The notes: generated from the sequence alone by a model not told the origin. DNA of 64,000 nt from Gillisia sp. Hel_I_86 (GCF_007827275.1 NZ_VISE01000001.1:992001-1056000); one strand, 5' to 3'. Positions 1 through 9,717 are shown, numbered from the stretch's first letter. Program-made: numbers and translations.

Positions 1-751
1 TTCCCCGGTGAGCCATTCCCATTACAAAATCTTTTACACCAAGACTTGCAGCTTTTTCTATAAGGATATCCAATGCTGGAATTAAACTCTCGTTCCCTTC
101 TAAAGAAAATCTTTTTTGCCCCACATATTTGGTATGCAAAAAGCTTTCAAAAGAAACAGCCTTATTTAATTTGGCAAGGATATTCTTTTTTTCGGCGTCA
201 TTAAAATTAGGCTGATTATCGTTGATATTAAGTTTTTTCTGAATCCAATCGATCTCCTCAGGCTTTCGGATATACATATATTCCACTCCGATAGATTGGC
301 AATAAATCGTTTCCAAATGCCCAACGATATCTTTTAGCGTTGTGGTCCCAATTCCTATAATTTCCCCTGCACTAAATGTTTTCTCTAGATCTTCTGAAGT
401 CAATCCGAAATTCTCTAACGCTAAAGTAGGTACATATTGCCTACGTTCCCTTACTGGATTTGTTCTAGTAAACAAATGCCCTCGAGTTCTATAACCGTCT
501 ATTAATCGGATTACCTGAAACTCTTTTCTTATATTTTCCGGGACTTCGGCTAGCGCGAACTCTTGTGGTGCAACACCATTTTCCTGATGTGCTTCTTGAG
601 AAAGTTTTCCATCTTGCTCCATTCCAAAGTCGAAACCTTGAAAGAAAGCTCTCCAACTAGGTTCTACGCTATCTGGATTTTGTAAATACTGATCGTAAAG
701 ATTTGCGAAGTAAGCTGTAGGTGCAGCGTTTAGAAATGAAAATTTGTCCAT
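1..751 (-). CDS. sucA: 2-oxoglutarate dehydrogenase E1 component, N-terminal 250 residues (partial)
   Basis: Thiamine-diphosphate E1 subunit of the 2-oxoglutarate dehydrogenase complex of the TCA cycle, which decarboxylates 2-oxoglutarate and passes the succinyl group to the E2 subunit. Only the 5' part is in the window; the gene runs out at base 1. I translated it from the minus strand: it starts MDKFSFLNAAPTAYFANLY with ATG at 751-749, includes SWRAFFQGFDFG (the E1 N-terminal segment that contacts the complex), and reaches FVMGMAHRG, the conserved motif at the start of the ThDP-binding core, just before the edge. The frame is open throughout. It is divergent from the outer-membrane protein gene at 862; the 110-bp gap probably holds both promoters. 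Confidence 0.93.
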   Translation of the reverse strand, partial: MDKFSFLNAAPTAYFANLYDQYLQNPDSVEPSWRAFFQGFDFGMEQDGKLSQEAHQENGVAPQEFALAEVPENIRKEFQVIRLIDGYRTRGHLFTRTNPVRERRQYVPTLALENFGLTSEDLEKTFSAGEIIGIGTTTLKDIVGHLETIYCQSIGVEYMYIRKPEEIDWIQKKLNINDNQPNFNDAEKKNILAKLNKAVSFESFLHTKYVGQKRFSLEGNESLIPALDILIEKAASLGVKDFVMGMAHRG

Positions 752-861
752 AGGTGGAAACTAATGTTTCTTTTATATTAAACAAAGCGAAAATACAAAT
801 TTTAGAATTTATAGCTTATAGAAATCCTTATATTTATCCCTCATCTTATAAGAAATTTAAC

Positions 862-1410
862 ATGTTTAAAAAAAAACTGCTCCTTAATTATTTAGCCTTT
901 TATTGTCTTTTTACCGGTCTTCTTGGTGTTAATAACCTTTTAGCACAAGAAAATGGAGCTGCACAATATTTGGAGAATGATTTTTGGGATTCGGTTAGGT
1001 TTGGCGGTAGCTTGGGATTGAGTTTTGGCAACAAGCAATTTACAGGAATCATTGCTCCATCGGCAGTTTACGATTTTAATGAAATTGTTTCGGCAGGAGT
1101 AGGATTGAATGCAGCATACGCCAAACAAGGCCAATCCAAGGCAACCAGCCTTGGGGGAAGTGTCTTGGCGCTAATAAGGCCTCTTAGGTTTATTCAACTT
1201 TCAGCAGAATTCCAGGAATTGAATATTCACAGGAAATATGAACTGATTGGCTTGGACTTAGAAGAGAGATATTGGGTGCCCGCGCTTTGGGCAGGAATTG
1301 GGTACAACACAGGAAATGTTGTCGCCGGCGTACGCTATGATCTTTTGTACGATGAAAACAAAAGCTTCTATAGCAATGCTTTTATGCCATTTGTTAGTGT
1401 ATATTTTTAA
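862..1410 (+). CDS. Small predicted outer-membrane beta-barrel protein
   Basis: Predicted exported protein of 182 residues. An in-frame upstream ATG at 754 exists, but the ATG at 862 directly precedes a basic N-terminus (MFKKK), a hydrophobic segment and a likely signal-peptidase site near LLAQ-EN, so I use 862. The mature part alternates short hydrophobic and polar stretches with many Gly and aromatic residues, and it ends in VSVYF. A terminal Phe after alternating residues is typical of outer-membrane barrels. From memory, flavobacterial relatives beside sucA are often labelled alpha-ketoglutarate decarboxylase; nothing in this sequence supports an enzyme. Its stop overlaps the stop of the convergent prenyl synthase gene (shared TTAA at 1407-1410). 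Function unknown. Confidence 0.75.
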   Translation: MFKKKLLLNYLAFYCLFTGLLGVNNLLAQENGAAQYLENDFWDSVRFGGSLGLSFGNKQFTGIIAPSAVYDFNEIVSAGVGLNAAYAKQGQSKATSLGGSVLALIRPLRFIQLSAEFQELNIHRKYELIGLDLEERYWVPALWAGIGYNTGNVVAGVRYDLLYDENKSFYSNAFMPFVSVYF

Positions 1411-2381
1411 ACCTCACGCTCCATTAGGGAAGAGCCAAACTGCCTTAACAATGCTTTTTTGTTCTTTGGCAAATCCATTTTATCTAGAATCCCAAAGGCT
1501 TGGTTTGTATATTTTGAGATTTCTTTTCTCGTAAGTTCTGCAGCACCACTTTCTTCAAAAATAATTTTTACAGCCTCTATCTTTCCACTGGCATCCATAG
1601 GATTAATGGAGTAAAGATCTTCTAGGTTATTAACATCTAATTTTCCCGAGTGCTCTAATGCCTTTAGGTACAAAAATGTCTTTTTGTTTTCTATAATATC
1701 CCCCCCCGGTTGTTTTCCAAAAGTTTCTGGATCTCCAAAGGCATCCAAGTAATCGTCTTGTAACTGGAATGCAATGCCCAACAATCTACCGTATTGATAT
1801 ACCGCTTTTTTGCACTCTTCAGTAGTTTCGGCTATGATAGCGCCCATTTGCAAGGAAGCGCCCACCAAAACAGCCGTCTTATATTCTATCATTTTAAGAT
1901 AATCCTCAATCTCTACATCATCCCTACTCTCAAAATCTATATCGTATTGCTGCCCTTCACAAACCTGGATTGCCGTTTGTGTAAACAATTGCGCCAGTTC
2001 CTTAAAAATCGTGCCATCATAATTTTCGAATAATTGATAGGCATTTATAAGCATGGCATCCCCAGAAAGTATCCCGGTGTTTAAATCCCATTTTTCGTGT
2101 ACCGTAGCTTCCCCCCTCCTTAATGGAGCATCATCCATAATATCGTCATGCACCAAGGAAAAATTATGAAACACCTCTATGGCCAATGCCGCATCCAAGG
2201 CTTTTTCAAAAGGGGTGTCAAATATCTCAGCACTCATGAGCACAAGAACGGGGCGCAATCTCTTTCCTCCAAGACTCAATATATAAGTAATAGGTTCGTA
2301 AAGATTTTTAGGTTCTCTAGTCTCTACTTTTGCATTTAAATACTCAATAAAAGCTTCTCTATATTCAGAAATAGTGTGCAT
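1407..2381 (-). CDS. Polyprenyl diphosphate synthase (FPP/GGPP synthase family)
   Basis: Trans-isoprenyl diphosphate synthase that condenses isopentenyl diphosphate with allylic diphosphates to make C15-C20 or longer chains for quinones, carotenoids or undecaprenyl carriers. The 324-residue protein has the first aspartate-rich motif in LVHDDIMDDAPLRRGE and the second in FQLQDDYLDAFGD, plus GGKRLRP near residue 40. These are the full substrate and Mg-binding set of the family. I chose ATG at 2381 (MHTISEYREAF); a TTG two codons upstream is less likely. Chain length cannot be assigned safely by eye. It is convergent with the outer-membrane protein gene, with a 4-base overlap of stop codons. Confidence 0.9.
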   Translation of the reverse strand: MHTISEYREAFIEYLNAKVETREPKNLYEPITYILSLGGKRLRPVLVLMSAEIFDTPFEKALDAALAIEVFHNFSLVHDDIMDDAPLRRGEATVHEKWDLNTGILSGDAMLINAYQLFENYDGTIFKELAQLFTQTAIQVCEGQQYDIDFESRDDVEIEDYLKMIEYKTAVLVGASLQMGAIIAETTEECKKAVYQYGRLLGIAFQLQDDYLDAFGDPETFGKQPGGDIIENKKTFLYLKALEHSGKLDVNNLEDLYSINPMDASGKIEAVKIIFEESGAAELTRKEISKYTNQAFGILDKMDLPKNKKALLRQFGSSLMEREV

Positions 2382-2853
2382 TCGCAAAATTTTTGGCTAA
2401 AATACCATAATTGAAAATATATTCTAATCTTAAGGAAGTTTAATATAAATATTCATTGACGTCTGGTTAAAGATTACAGACCGCTTTGCTCAAAGAAACA
2501 AGAACAAAGACTTGATTTTAACTTTGTGAAAATGAATGTTTTGATTTGTATTGATTTTTCAATCAGAAAAAATAATTATGTGCCGATAGCAAGACCCAGC
2601 TATTGAAAACAATCTAAATATACGTCGTTTCTAAGATCACCGAAATCTAGGATTTTTACCTTACACAACTGATAAATATTGAGTTTACTCCGAAAACTCA
2701 AGTTAAACAGGTAATGAGTAAAAAAGTCAATAATTCTGGATTTTGCCATTTTGCATACGGCTATTGAGCAAGGTTTGGAGGGTTTTTAAATTTTGACTTT
2801 TTGTGTTTCTAAAATTAAAGCTGCTTTTCGTAGGGGACTCAATATTAAACTTT
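2382..2853. other. Gene-free intergenic stretch
   Basis: About 470 bases between the prenyl synthase start and the TetR promoter. I find no convincing open frame, RNA gene or repeat family member here. The only clear signals are the operator and promoter at its right end, annotated separately. Confidence 0.6.
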
Positions 2854-2881
2854 GGAAACTTTTTTTGTTTTTAAAGTTTCC
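2854..2881. promoter_or_regulatory. Probable TetR operator (28-bp palindrome)
   Basis: Perfect 9-bp inverted repeat GGAAACTTT (2854-2862) and AAAGTTTCC (2873-2881) separated by 10 bases. It covers the -33 box and spacer of the promoter that drives the adjacent TetR-family gene. Position, symmetry and length fit an autoregulatory TetR-family operator; binding is inferred. Confidence 0.65.
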
Positions 2882-2895
2882 TTGCTGTACTTTTG
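2865..2895 (+). promoter_or_regulatory. Promoter of the TetR-efflux operon
   Basis: TTG at 2865-2867, 20-bp spacer, then TACTTTTG at 2888-2895, matching the Bacteroidota consensus TTG-N(about 19-20)-TAnnTTTG. The -7 box contains the TTG at 2893 that could be read as an upstream start codon, so that codon would lie outside the transcript. Confidence 0.7.
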
Positions 2896-2913
2896 CCGAA
2901 ATTTATAATTAGC

Positions 2914-3525
2914 GTGAGAGAGAAAATTTTACATAAAGCTGTGGAGCTATTTTTAAACTTCGGATTTAAAAGTGTAACGATGGATGATATTGCCTCAGAA
3001 ATGGGGATCTCAAAAAAGACCATCTATGCCCACTTTTCTACCAAAACAAAATTAGTGGAAGCAGCTTCACTTCATATTTTTGATATTATTTCAACCGGTA
3101 TCAATTGCATTAGTGCCAAAAAGCTAAATGTGATAGAAGAGACTTTCGAAATAAAGGACTTTGCGATGCAGCATTTAAATAATGAACGCTCGTCGCCACA
3201 ATATCAACTAAACAAATATTACCCTAAGACAGCTGCGTTACTAAAGAAAAAACAATATGAAATTATGCAGAGCTGTGTGGTGGATAATTTAAACAGGGGG
3301 ATAGAAACCGGAATTTACCGAAAGGACATCCCCGTTTCATTTATCTCTAAGATCTATTTTATAGGGATTACGGGAATCAAGGATAATGATATTTTCCCAC
3401 CTGAAGAAATTAGCACTCCTGAGTTAATGCAGAATTATCTTGAATATCATTTACGCGCCATAGTAACAGATAAGGGAATAAAAACACTCAATCAATTCAT
3501 CAAAAAAATACCTGAAAACAAGTAA
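2914..3525 (+). CDS. TetR/AcrR-family transcriptional repressor of the efflux operon
   Basis: DNA-binding repressor of 203 residues when started at GTG 2914 (VREKILHKAVELF). A TTG at 2893 is in frame, but it lies inside the -7 promoter box, so it is rejected as a start. The N-terminal helix-turn-helix is clear: SVTMDDIASEMGISKKTIY then AHFSTKTKLV, the canonical TetR pattern. The C-terminal ligand domain is family-typical in length but divergent. It is the first gene of a four-gene operon; its stop TAA overlaps the ATG of the tolC-like gene by one base. A 28-bp palindrome over its own promoter suggests it controls the whole operon. The inducing ligand is unknown. Confidence 0.88.
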   Translation: MREKILHKAVELFLNFGFKSVTMDDIASEMGISKKTIYAHFSTKTKLVEAASLHIFDIISTGINCISAKKLNVIEETFEIKDFAMQHLNNERSSPQYQLNKYYPKTAALLKKKQYEIMQSCVVDNLNRGIETGIYRKDIPVSFISKIYFIGITGIKDNDIFPPEEISTPELMQNYLEYHLRAIVTDKGIKTLNQFIKKIPENK

Positions 3526-4889
3526 TGAAAAAGATTATCCTAACCCTCTTTCTTGCGTTCCCTGTCCTTATATACGCACAGGATGTAGACACCAATCCCG
3601 TACAAACCTATACACTGGAAGAAGCCGTTGCGTATGGATTGGAAAATAGCTATAATTCAGAAATTGCTAGCAAGGATGTTGCAATTGCATTGAAACAAAA
3701 GTGGGAAATTATTGCTCAGGGCCTACCACAAATAAGTGGCAATGCAGAATATAGGAACAACATAAAACTGCCTGTCACAATTTTACCTGGTGAGATTGCT
3801 GGTGGAGATCCAGGAACATTTGTGCCCGTTACTTTTGGAACCAAGCAAAATTTAACTGCTACAGCAATCTGGAATCAGTTGATATTTGACGGCTCCTATA
3901 TAGTAGGAGTGCAATCTGCAAAAACCTTGTTGAAAATTTCGGAAAACGCCAAGGTAAAAACGGACCTGGAGGTAAAACAAACCATTACCGATGCTTACGG
4001 GAATGTATTGCTGGCAAGGGAAAGCGTGGAAATTTCCAAAAGGAACCTTACTTCCATTCAGAAAAATTATAACGACACGAAAGTCACTTACGAGAATGGT
4101 CTTATTGAAGAAGAGTCTGTAGAGCAGCTGGAAATCACTTTACTTGGTGTGGAAACCAGTTTGAACAATGCGCAACGCTTGGAAGTGATTGCCTACGACA
4201 TACTAAAATTAAGTATGGGAATCCCGGTGGAAAATTCTATAGTTGCGGTGGACAACCTAGAACAATTGAGTACCGATAATTTTGACTTGCAATTGCTGAA
4301 CAAAGAAATTCCGGTAGAAGAAAATATAGATTATAGATTGGCAGAAGATCAAAGCAACCAGGCAGAGATCTTGGTGAAACTTGAAAAAAGCAAGGCCTTG
4401 CCCACTTTGAGTGCTTTTCTAAATTACGGGACACAAGGGAACAGCGAGAGTTTTAGTTTTTTCAATAACAATCAAATCTATTACGATCAATCTGTGTTGG
4501 GCCTTAGCCTAAATGTGCCAATTTTTAGTAGTGGCTCAAGAAGTGCCAAAACCGCACAAAAGCAAATTCAATTTGAGCAATCTTTACTGCAATTGGAATT
4601 CACTAAAAATCAGGTGGAATTGGAAATTCAATCGGCTAAAAACGATTATGAATTTAGCTTGGAGAACTATGCCAACAAAGGTAAAAGTTTGGATCTCGCC
4701 GAACGCATAGAAAATAAAAATCAGGTTAAATTTTTAGAAGGATTGTCTTCCAGTTTCGAATTAAACGACGCACAACAACAATTATATAGGGCACAGCAGG
4801 AATATTTACAAGCTATGTTGGAAGTAATCACCACCAAAACAGAACTGGAAAATCTACTGGACACCACAAAATATTCAAAAGAAAATTAA
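3525..4889 (+). CDS. TolC-family outer-membrane efflux channel
   Basis: Outer-membrane exit duct of a tripartite pump, 454 residues. It has a cleavable signal peptide (MKKIILTLFLAFPVLIYAQD), then YTLEEAVAYGLENSYNSEIA, the typical first helix of the outer-membrane efflux protein domain, and two long alpha-helical coiled-coil halves rich in Gln, Glu and Leu. Length matches the TolC/OprM family. It is translationally coupled to the TetR gene by a 1-base overlap and lies 22 bases before the membrane-fusion gene, so the three pump parts are made together. The cargo cannot be read from sequence; drugs, detergents or metabolites are all possible. Confidence 0.9.
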   Translation: MKKIILTLFLAFPVLIYAQDVDTNPVQTYTLEEAVAYGLENSYNSEIASKDVAIALKQKWEIIAQGLPQISGNAEYRNNIKLPVTILPGEIAGGDPGTFVPVTFGTKQNLTATAIWNQLIFDGSYIVGVQSAKTLLKISENAKVKTDLEVKQTITDAYGNVLLARESVEISKRNLTSIQKNYNDTKVTYENGLIEEESVEQLEITLLGVETSLNNAQRLEVIAYDILKLSMGIPVENSIVAVDNLEQLSTDNFDLQLLNKEIPVEENIDYRLAEDQSNQAEILVKLEKSKALPTLSAFLNYGTQGNSESFSFFNNNQIYYDQSVLGLSLNVPIFSSGSRSAKTAQKQIQFEQSLLQLEFTKNQVELEIQSAKNDYEFSLENYANKGKSLDLAERIENKNQVKFLEGLSSSFELNDAQQQLYRAQQEYLQAMLEVITTKTELENLLDTTKYSKEN

Positions 4890-4911
4890 AAAACCCTCCA
4901 ATTTTAAGAAC

Positions 4912-6072
4912 ATGAAAAAGTTATTATATATATCAGCATTAAGTTTTTTACTCGCTTCCTGTGCAAACAAAAACGAATCTGTGGATTCTTTAATTAGCAA
5001 CGGGGACCTTACCGCCATAAAAGCAAAAAAAACCGAATTGAACAACCAGCAGAAAAGTTTAAGGTTGGATTTGGAAAAGCTCAATGAATACATCCAGTCT
5101 AAAGAAAAAGACGAATTGCCGGTGTTGGTTACTACACGAACCCTTAACGATACCCTGTTTAAACATTTTGTAGAAGTTCAGGGAAATGTAGAAACAGATC
5201 AAAACATTATTTTATACCCAAATTATTCTGGGGTCTTAACCAATATCTACGTTAAACCTGGGCAAAAAGTTACCAAAGGACAGCGCTTGGCGACTATAGA
5301 TGATGCCGGTCTTTCCAGCCAATTGGCACAACAAGAAACCCAAACTTCCCTGGCCGAGACAACCTTTGAGCGGCAGGAGCGATTATGGAATCAGAAGATT
5401 GGATCCGAGATCCAGTACCTAGAGGCAAAATCCAATTTCGAATCTTTAAAGAATGCTTCCAACCAACTAAGATCTCAATTGGCAAGAACAGTAATTACCG
5501 CCCCTTTTAGCGGAGTTGTGGACAATGTGATCGCAGATCAAGGGCAAGTTGTAAATCAAGGACAAACAGAAGTGATTAGATTGGTAAATCTGGATAACAT
5601 GTATGTGAAAGCTTCAATCCCCGAAAATTATACGAAAAGCATTAAAAAAGGAACAGAAGTCATGGTGAACCTCTCTTCTATAGGCCAGGATTATAAAGGA
5701 ATTGTTAGACAGGTGGGAAATTATATTAATCCGGACAACAGGACCTTTGATGTGCAAATTGAAATTCCCAATAAGGATGGTTTTGTAAAACCAAACCTTA
5801 TAGCAACGGTCAAGGTAAACGACTATACCAGTGAAAACACCATTACAATTCCAGAAAACATACTTCAGGAAAATTCCAACGGGGAAAGCATCGCATACAT
5901 TTATGAAGCAATAAACGACAGCGTTGGGATTGCTAAAAAGGCAATATTGGAATTGGGTTCCATTTATCAAAATAATATCGAGGTAAAAAGCGGATTAAGT
6001 GCTGGCGATATCATTATCCTAGAAGGCGCAAAAAGCATACGGGATGGGCAACGGGTAACTGCAATTAACTAA
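4912..6072 (+). CDS. RND efflux membrane-fusion (periplasmic adaptor) lipoprotein
   Basis: Adaptor linking the inner-membrane RND pump to the TolC-like channel, 386 residues. The N-terminus is a lipoprotein signal with lipobox LLASC (Cys17). A coiled-coil stretch precedes the lipoyl/barrel-sandwich half-motifs (GVLTNIYVKPGQKVTKGQRL and later PFSGVVDNVIADQGQVVNQG), followed by a beta-barrel domain and a C-terminal membrane-proximal domain ending in GLSAGDIIILEG. This is the HlyD/AcrA architecture in full length. It is preceded by the tolC-like gene and followed 14 bases later by the RND pump gene. Confidence 0.92.
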   Translation: MKKLLYISALSFLLASCANKNESVDSLISNGDLTAIKAKKTELNNQQKSLRLDLEKLNEYIQSKEKDELPVLVTTRTLNDTLFKHFVEVQGNVETDQNIILYPNYSGVLTNIYVKPGQKVTKGQRLATIDDAGLSSQLAQQETQTSLAETTFERQERLWNQKIGSEIQYLEAKSNFESLKNASNQLRSQLARTVITAPFSGVVDNVIADQGQVVNQGQTEVIRLVNLDNMYVKASIPENYTKSIKKGTEVMVNLSSIGQDYKGIVRQVGNYINPDNRTFDVQIEIPNKDGFVKPNLIATVKVNDYTSENTITIPENILQENSNGESIAYIYEAINDSVGIAKKAILELGSIYQNNIEVKSGLSAGDIIILEGAKSIRDGQRVTAIN

Positions 6073-6086
6073 GAAAGAACGTTATT

Positions 6087-9000
6087 ATGAGTAAGAATCC
6101 GTATAAAGAATTTAGCATTTCTTCTTGGGCGATAGATAACAAAATGACCGTGTATGTTATCATTGGTATCATTTTATTTTTAGGTATTTTCTCCTATTAC
6201 AGCATGCCAAGGGAAGCTTTTCCAGAAATCGTGGAAACCAAGATCTATGTGAGTTCCATAAACCCTGGAAACTCTGCCGAAGATGTGGAGAAATTTATCA
6301 CCGAACCTTTAGAACAAGAATTCAACAATGTTGCGGGGGTAAAGGAAATAACTTCTACCACGCTTCAAGATTATTCCATGATAATTGTGGAATTTGAAGA
6401 AGATATGGAAATTCCCTTCGCCAAACAATTGGTAAAAGATAAGGTAGACCAGGTAAAGTCTGAAACCACATGGCCCACACTGGATAATGGAGCCAAGGTA
6501 GAGCCAAATGTTTTCGATTTAAACATATCTGAAGAGCAACCTATTTTAAACATCAACCTTACCGGAAACTATCCTGTACAGCAATTAAAGGATTATGCCG
6601 AATATCTTCAAGACAAAATAGAGTTATTGCCTCAAATTAAGGAAGCCAGTATTCGTGGCGCCGAAGAAATGGAGGTCGAAATTGCGGTGGATATTTATAA
6701 AATGACAGCTTCAGTAGTAAGTTTTAGCGATATCATCAATGCAGTAAGGGGAGAAAACAACACGATTTCGGGAGGAAACGTTATTAGTAATGGAGTGGAA
6801 AAAAACATTCGGATCATTGGTGAAATAGACGATCCAAAGGAACTAGAGAATGTGGTGATAAAAAGGGATGGTGGAATCGTTTTTCTAAAAGATATTGCTG
6901 ATATAAAATTCAAAGAAAAAGAAGCGACCACCTACGCAAGGGAATATGGAACACCAGTGGTGATGTTGGACATTAAAAAGCGTGCCGGTAAAAACATGAT
7001 TGAAGCCGTAGAGCAAATCAAAGAATTAATTAAAAAGGAGCAAGAGGATTATTTCCCAGAACAATTAAAAATTTCCCTTACGAACGATCAGTCCATTAAG
7101 ACCCAAAACCAGGTAGACGATTTGGTCAACAACATCATCTTCGGGGTAATTCTCGTGGTCTTGGTATTGATGTTTTTCTTAGGGTTTAGAAATGCACTGT
7201 TTGTTGGTTTTGCGATACCGCTATCTATGTTACTGTCCCTATTTGTGCTCTCCTCCTTTGGGTTTACCTTAAACACCATGGTGCTTTTTGGGTTGGTAAT
7301 GGGTCTGGGAATGCTTGTGGATAATGGAATTGTTGTTGTAGAGAATGTATATACCCTTATGGATCAAGGGATGCCACGAATAAAAGCGGCAAAACAGGGA
7401 ATGGGGGAAATTGCATGGCCAATTATTGCATCTACCGCGACCACCTTGGCAGCCTTCTTTCCTCTAGGTCTATGGCCCGGGACTATTGGGAAATTCATGA
7501 TTTACTTCCCAATAACCCTATCGGTAGTATTGGGATCGTCCCTATTTGTAGCATTGATTATTAATGCGATGCTTACTTCCAAGTTCATGAAAACGGAAGA
7601 AGAATCTTTAACCAAGAAAAAGCTGATTAGATGGAGTCTAATCCTAACCATAATTGGGGTGGTATTTTTAATAACAGGATTTGCAATAGATTCTGGAGGA
7701 TTTCGAGGATTGGGGAATTTAATTATCCTTACGGCCATTATGCTTTGGGTTTATAAGTATTTGCTTGCAGGTGCGGTAGACTATTTTCAATTTAAAGCCT
7801 TGAAAAAGCTTGAAAACTTTTACGAAAGGACCTTAAAGTTTGCGCTTAGGGGCAGAAAAGCCTATTGGTTCTTTGTGGGCACCTTTGTGTTGTTAATCCT
7901 ATCCTTTGTACTGGTTGCCTTGGTACAGCCAAAAGTGCTGTTCTTCCCGGAAAATGAACCAAATCAAATTATCACATATCTCGAATATCCCGAAGGAACA
8001 GACATTGAAAAAACAAATAAACTCACCAAATTAGTTGAAAACAGGATTTTTGAAGCCATCAGCAAATATGAAGATCCAGATGGCTATAATTATATGGTAG
8101 AATCTGCGATTTCCCAGGTCGGTCAAGGTGCAGGAAACCCTCAAACAGATGCAGGACAAGCGAATGAAATGCCTCAAAAAGGAAAAGTCACGCTGTCCAT
8201 GCGCGACTTTAAACTTAGAAGAGGTATCAAAAGCAGTACGGTTCTGGAAGAAGTTAGGGATGCTGTTAAAGGCTTTCCGGGAGCCTCAATTATTGTAGAA
8301 AAAGATGCCGCCGGACCTCCTTCAGGATATCCCGTTAACATCGAGCTAAAGGGCGATAACTACGACGAGATGCTGAAAGAAGCAGAGAACATGAGGGCTC
8401 ACATAGAAAGCCTTAATCTCGCCGGAATTGAAGCGCTAAAAATCGATGTGAACAAAGCCAAACCAGAGATGGACATCACTGTGAACCGCGAAAAAGCAGG
8501 ACAGTTGGGGGTCTCTACGGCAGATGTAGGGCAAACTTTAAGGCGTGCCATTTATGGAGAAGAAATTTCCACTTACAAAGACGGTGACGACGATTATGAA
8601 ATCAATGTGAGGTTTGCAGACAAATTTAGACATGATGAGAACGCCTTGTTCAATCAGCCGGTAACCTTTAGGGACAATAGTGGAAATCTTATTCAGGTCC
8701 CTATTTCTTCATTAATAACAAAAAAGAACACTTCTTCTTTTAGTTCTATTAAACGAAAGGATCTTAAACGTGTTATTACGGTATATTCCAACGTACTTGG
8801 TGGCTACAATCCAACAGAATTGGTCACAGATTTAAAATCTGAATTGGAAAATTACGAAACCCCACAAAACATTTCATATTCTTTTACAGGGGAACAAGAA
8901 GAACAATCAGAAAACATGTCCTTTCTTTTATTGGCATTATTCTATGCCATGGGAGGTATTTTACTGATCCTGGTTGGACAGTTCAACTCGGTTTCCAAAC

Positions 9001-9578
9001 CCATAATCATCTTAATGGCCATTGTTTTAAGTTTGGCGGGGGTATTTATTGGTCTTGTGGTTTTCCAAATGGATTTTGTGATTATCATGACCATGATGGG
9101 GATTATTTCCCTGGCAGGAATTGTAGTAAATAACGCTATTGTATTAATAGATTATACTCAAATCCTTATAGATAGAAAGAAATTGGATTTAAAGATTGAA
9201 GATGAAGACCTCCTGACCAAAGAACAATATTTTGAAATAATTGTGGAGGGTGGAAGATCGCGTCTAAGACCGGTCCTACTAACGGCCATTACTACGGTCT
9301 TAGGACTTATCCCATTGGCAGTAGGGTTTAATATAGATTTCTTCGGATTGTTTACAGATTATGATCCCGCAATTTATATAGGTGGGGATAACGTGATTTT
9401 CTGGGGCCCATTAGCATGGACCGTGATCTTCGGATTAATTTTCGCCACTTTCCTCACGCTCATTGTTGTGCCAGTTATGTTCTATTTGGTGAACAGGGCC
9501 AAAGTTAGGTTTGCAAATAAAAGAAAACAACGAGCAGATAGAAAAGAGCGGGAAAAAGAAGCACTTTCAACTACCTAA
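6087..9578 (+). CDS. RND multidrug efflux transporter (AcrB/HAE1-like)
   Basis: Proton-driven inner-membrane pump of 1163 residues. It has the duplicated RND plan: TM1 near residues 20-37, a large periplasmic loop, TM2-6 (about 345-500) with GLVMGLGMLVDNGIVVVEN carrying the acidic proton-relay residues, an extra amphipathic and hydrophobic insert (about 510-565), a second periplasmic loop, and TM8-12 (about 950-1140) with GIISLAGIVVNNAIVLIDY. Length is slightly above AcrB because of the inter-half insert and charged C-terminus. It is the last gene of the TetR-TolC-MFP-RND operon and is followed by a strong terminator. Substrate range is unknown; heavy-metal type is less likely than the hydrophobe type. 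Confidence 0.92.
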   Translation: MSKNPYKEFSISSWAIDNKMTVYVIIGIILFLGIFSYYSMPREAFPEIVETKIYVSSINPGNSAEDVEKFITEPLEQEFNNVAGVKEITSTTLQDYSMIIVEFEEDMEIPFAKQLVKDKVDQVKSETTWPTLDNGAKVEPNVFDLNISEEQPILNINLTGNYPVQQLKDYAEYLQDKIELLPQIKEASIRGAEEMEVEIAVDIYKMTASVVSFSDIINAVRGENNTISGGNVISNGVEKNIRIIGEIDDPKELENVVIKRDGGIVFLKDIADIKFKEKEATTYAREYGTPVVMLDIKKRAGKNMIEAVEQIKELIKKEQEDYFPEQLKISLTNDQSIKTQNQVDDLVNNIIFGVILVVLVLMFFLGFRNALFVGFAIPLSMLLSLFVLSSFGFTLNTMVLFGLVMGLGMLVDNGIVVVENVYTLMDQGMPRIKAAKQGMGEIAWPIIASTATTLAAFFPLGLWPGTIGKFMIYFPITLSVVLGSSLFVALIINAMLTSKFMKTEEESLTKKKLIRWSLILTIIGVVFLITGFAIDSGGFRGLGNLIILTAIMLWVYKYLLAGAVDYFQFKALKKLENFYERTLKFALRGRKAYWFFVGTFVLLILSFVLVALVQPKVLFFPENEPNQIITYLEYPEGTDIEKTNKLTKLVENRIFEAISKYEDPDGYNYMVESAISQVGQGAGNPQTDAGQANEMPQKGKVTLSMRDFKLRRGIKSSTVLEEVRDAVKGFPGASIIVEKDAAGPPSGYPVNIELKGDNYDEMLKEAENMRAHIESLNLAGIEALKIDVNKAKPEMDITVNREKAGQLGVSTADVGQTLRRAIYGEEISTYKDGDDDYEINVRFADKFRHDENALFNQPVTFRDNSGNLIQVPISSLITKKNTSSFSSIKRKDLKRVITVYSNVLGGYNPTELVTDLKSELENYETPQNISYSFTGEQEEQSENMSFLLLALFYAMGGILLILVGQFNSVSKPIIILMAIVLSLAGVFIGLVVFQMDFVIIMTMMGIISLAGIVVNNAIVLIDYTQILIDRKKLDLKIEDEDLLTKEQYFEIIVEGGRSRLRPVLLTAITTVLGLIPLAVGFNIDFFGLFTDYDPAIYIGGDNVIFWGPLAWTVIFGLIFATFLTLIVVPVMFYLVNRAKVRFANKRKQRADRKEREKEALSTT

Positions 9579-9600
9579 TTAATAGCCCTATTATTTCTAC

Positions 9601-9631
9601 AAACCCGAAACCGATTGTTTCGGGTTTTTTT
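9601..9631 (+). terminator. Rho-independent terminator of the efflux operon
   Basis: 11-bp perfect stem AAACCCGAAAC / GTTTCGGGTTT with a 5-base loop (9612-9616), followed by a T run, 22 bases after the RND stop codon. Confidence 0.85.
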
Positions 9632-9709
9632 ACGATCAAAGAAAAATCCTCTAATTTTGATCTTTACTAATTTTACACTTAAATATTTAAAGAAACCAGC
9701 AGTTCTTCT

Positions 9710-9717
9710 TACTTTTG
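9710..9717 (+). promoter_or_regulatory. Promoter -7 box of aspS
   Basis: TACTTTTG matches TAnnTTTG and lies 24 bases before the aspS ATG. No good TTG is present at the -33 position, so this is a partial match. Confidence 0.55.

Noticed and set aside
754-861. In-frame extension (36 codons) upstream of the outer-membrane protein
   Set aside because: It would place a long AT-rich, low-quality stretch before a proper signal peptide; the ATG at 862 fits exported proteins.
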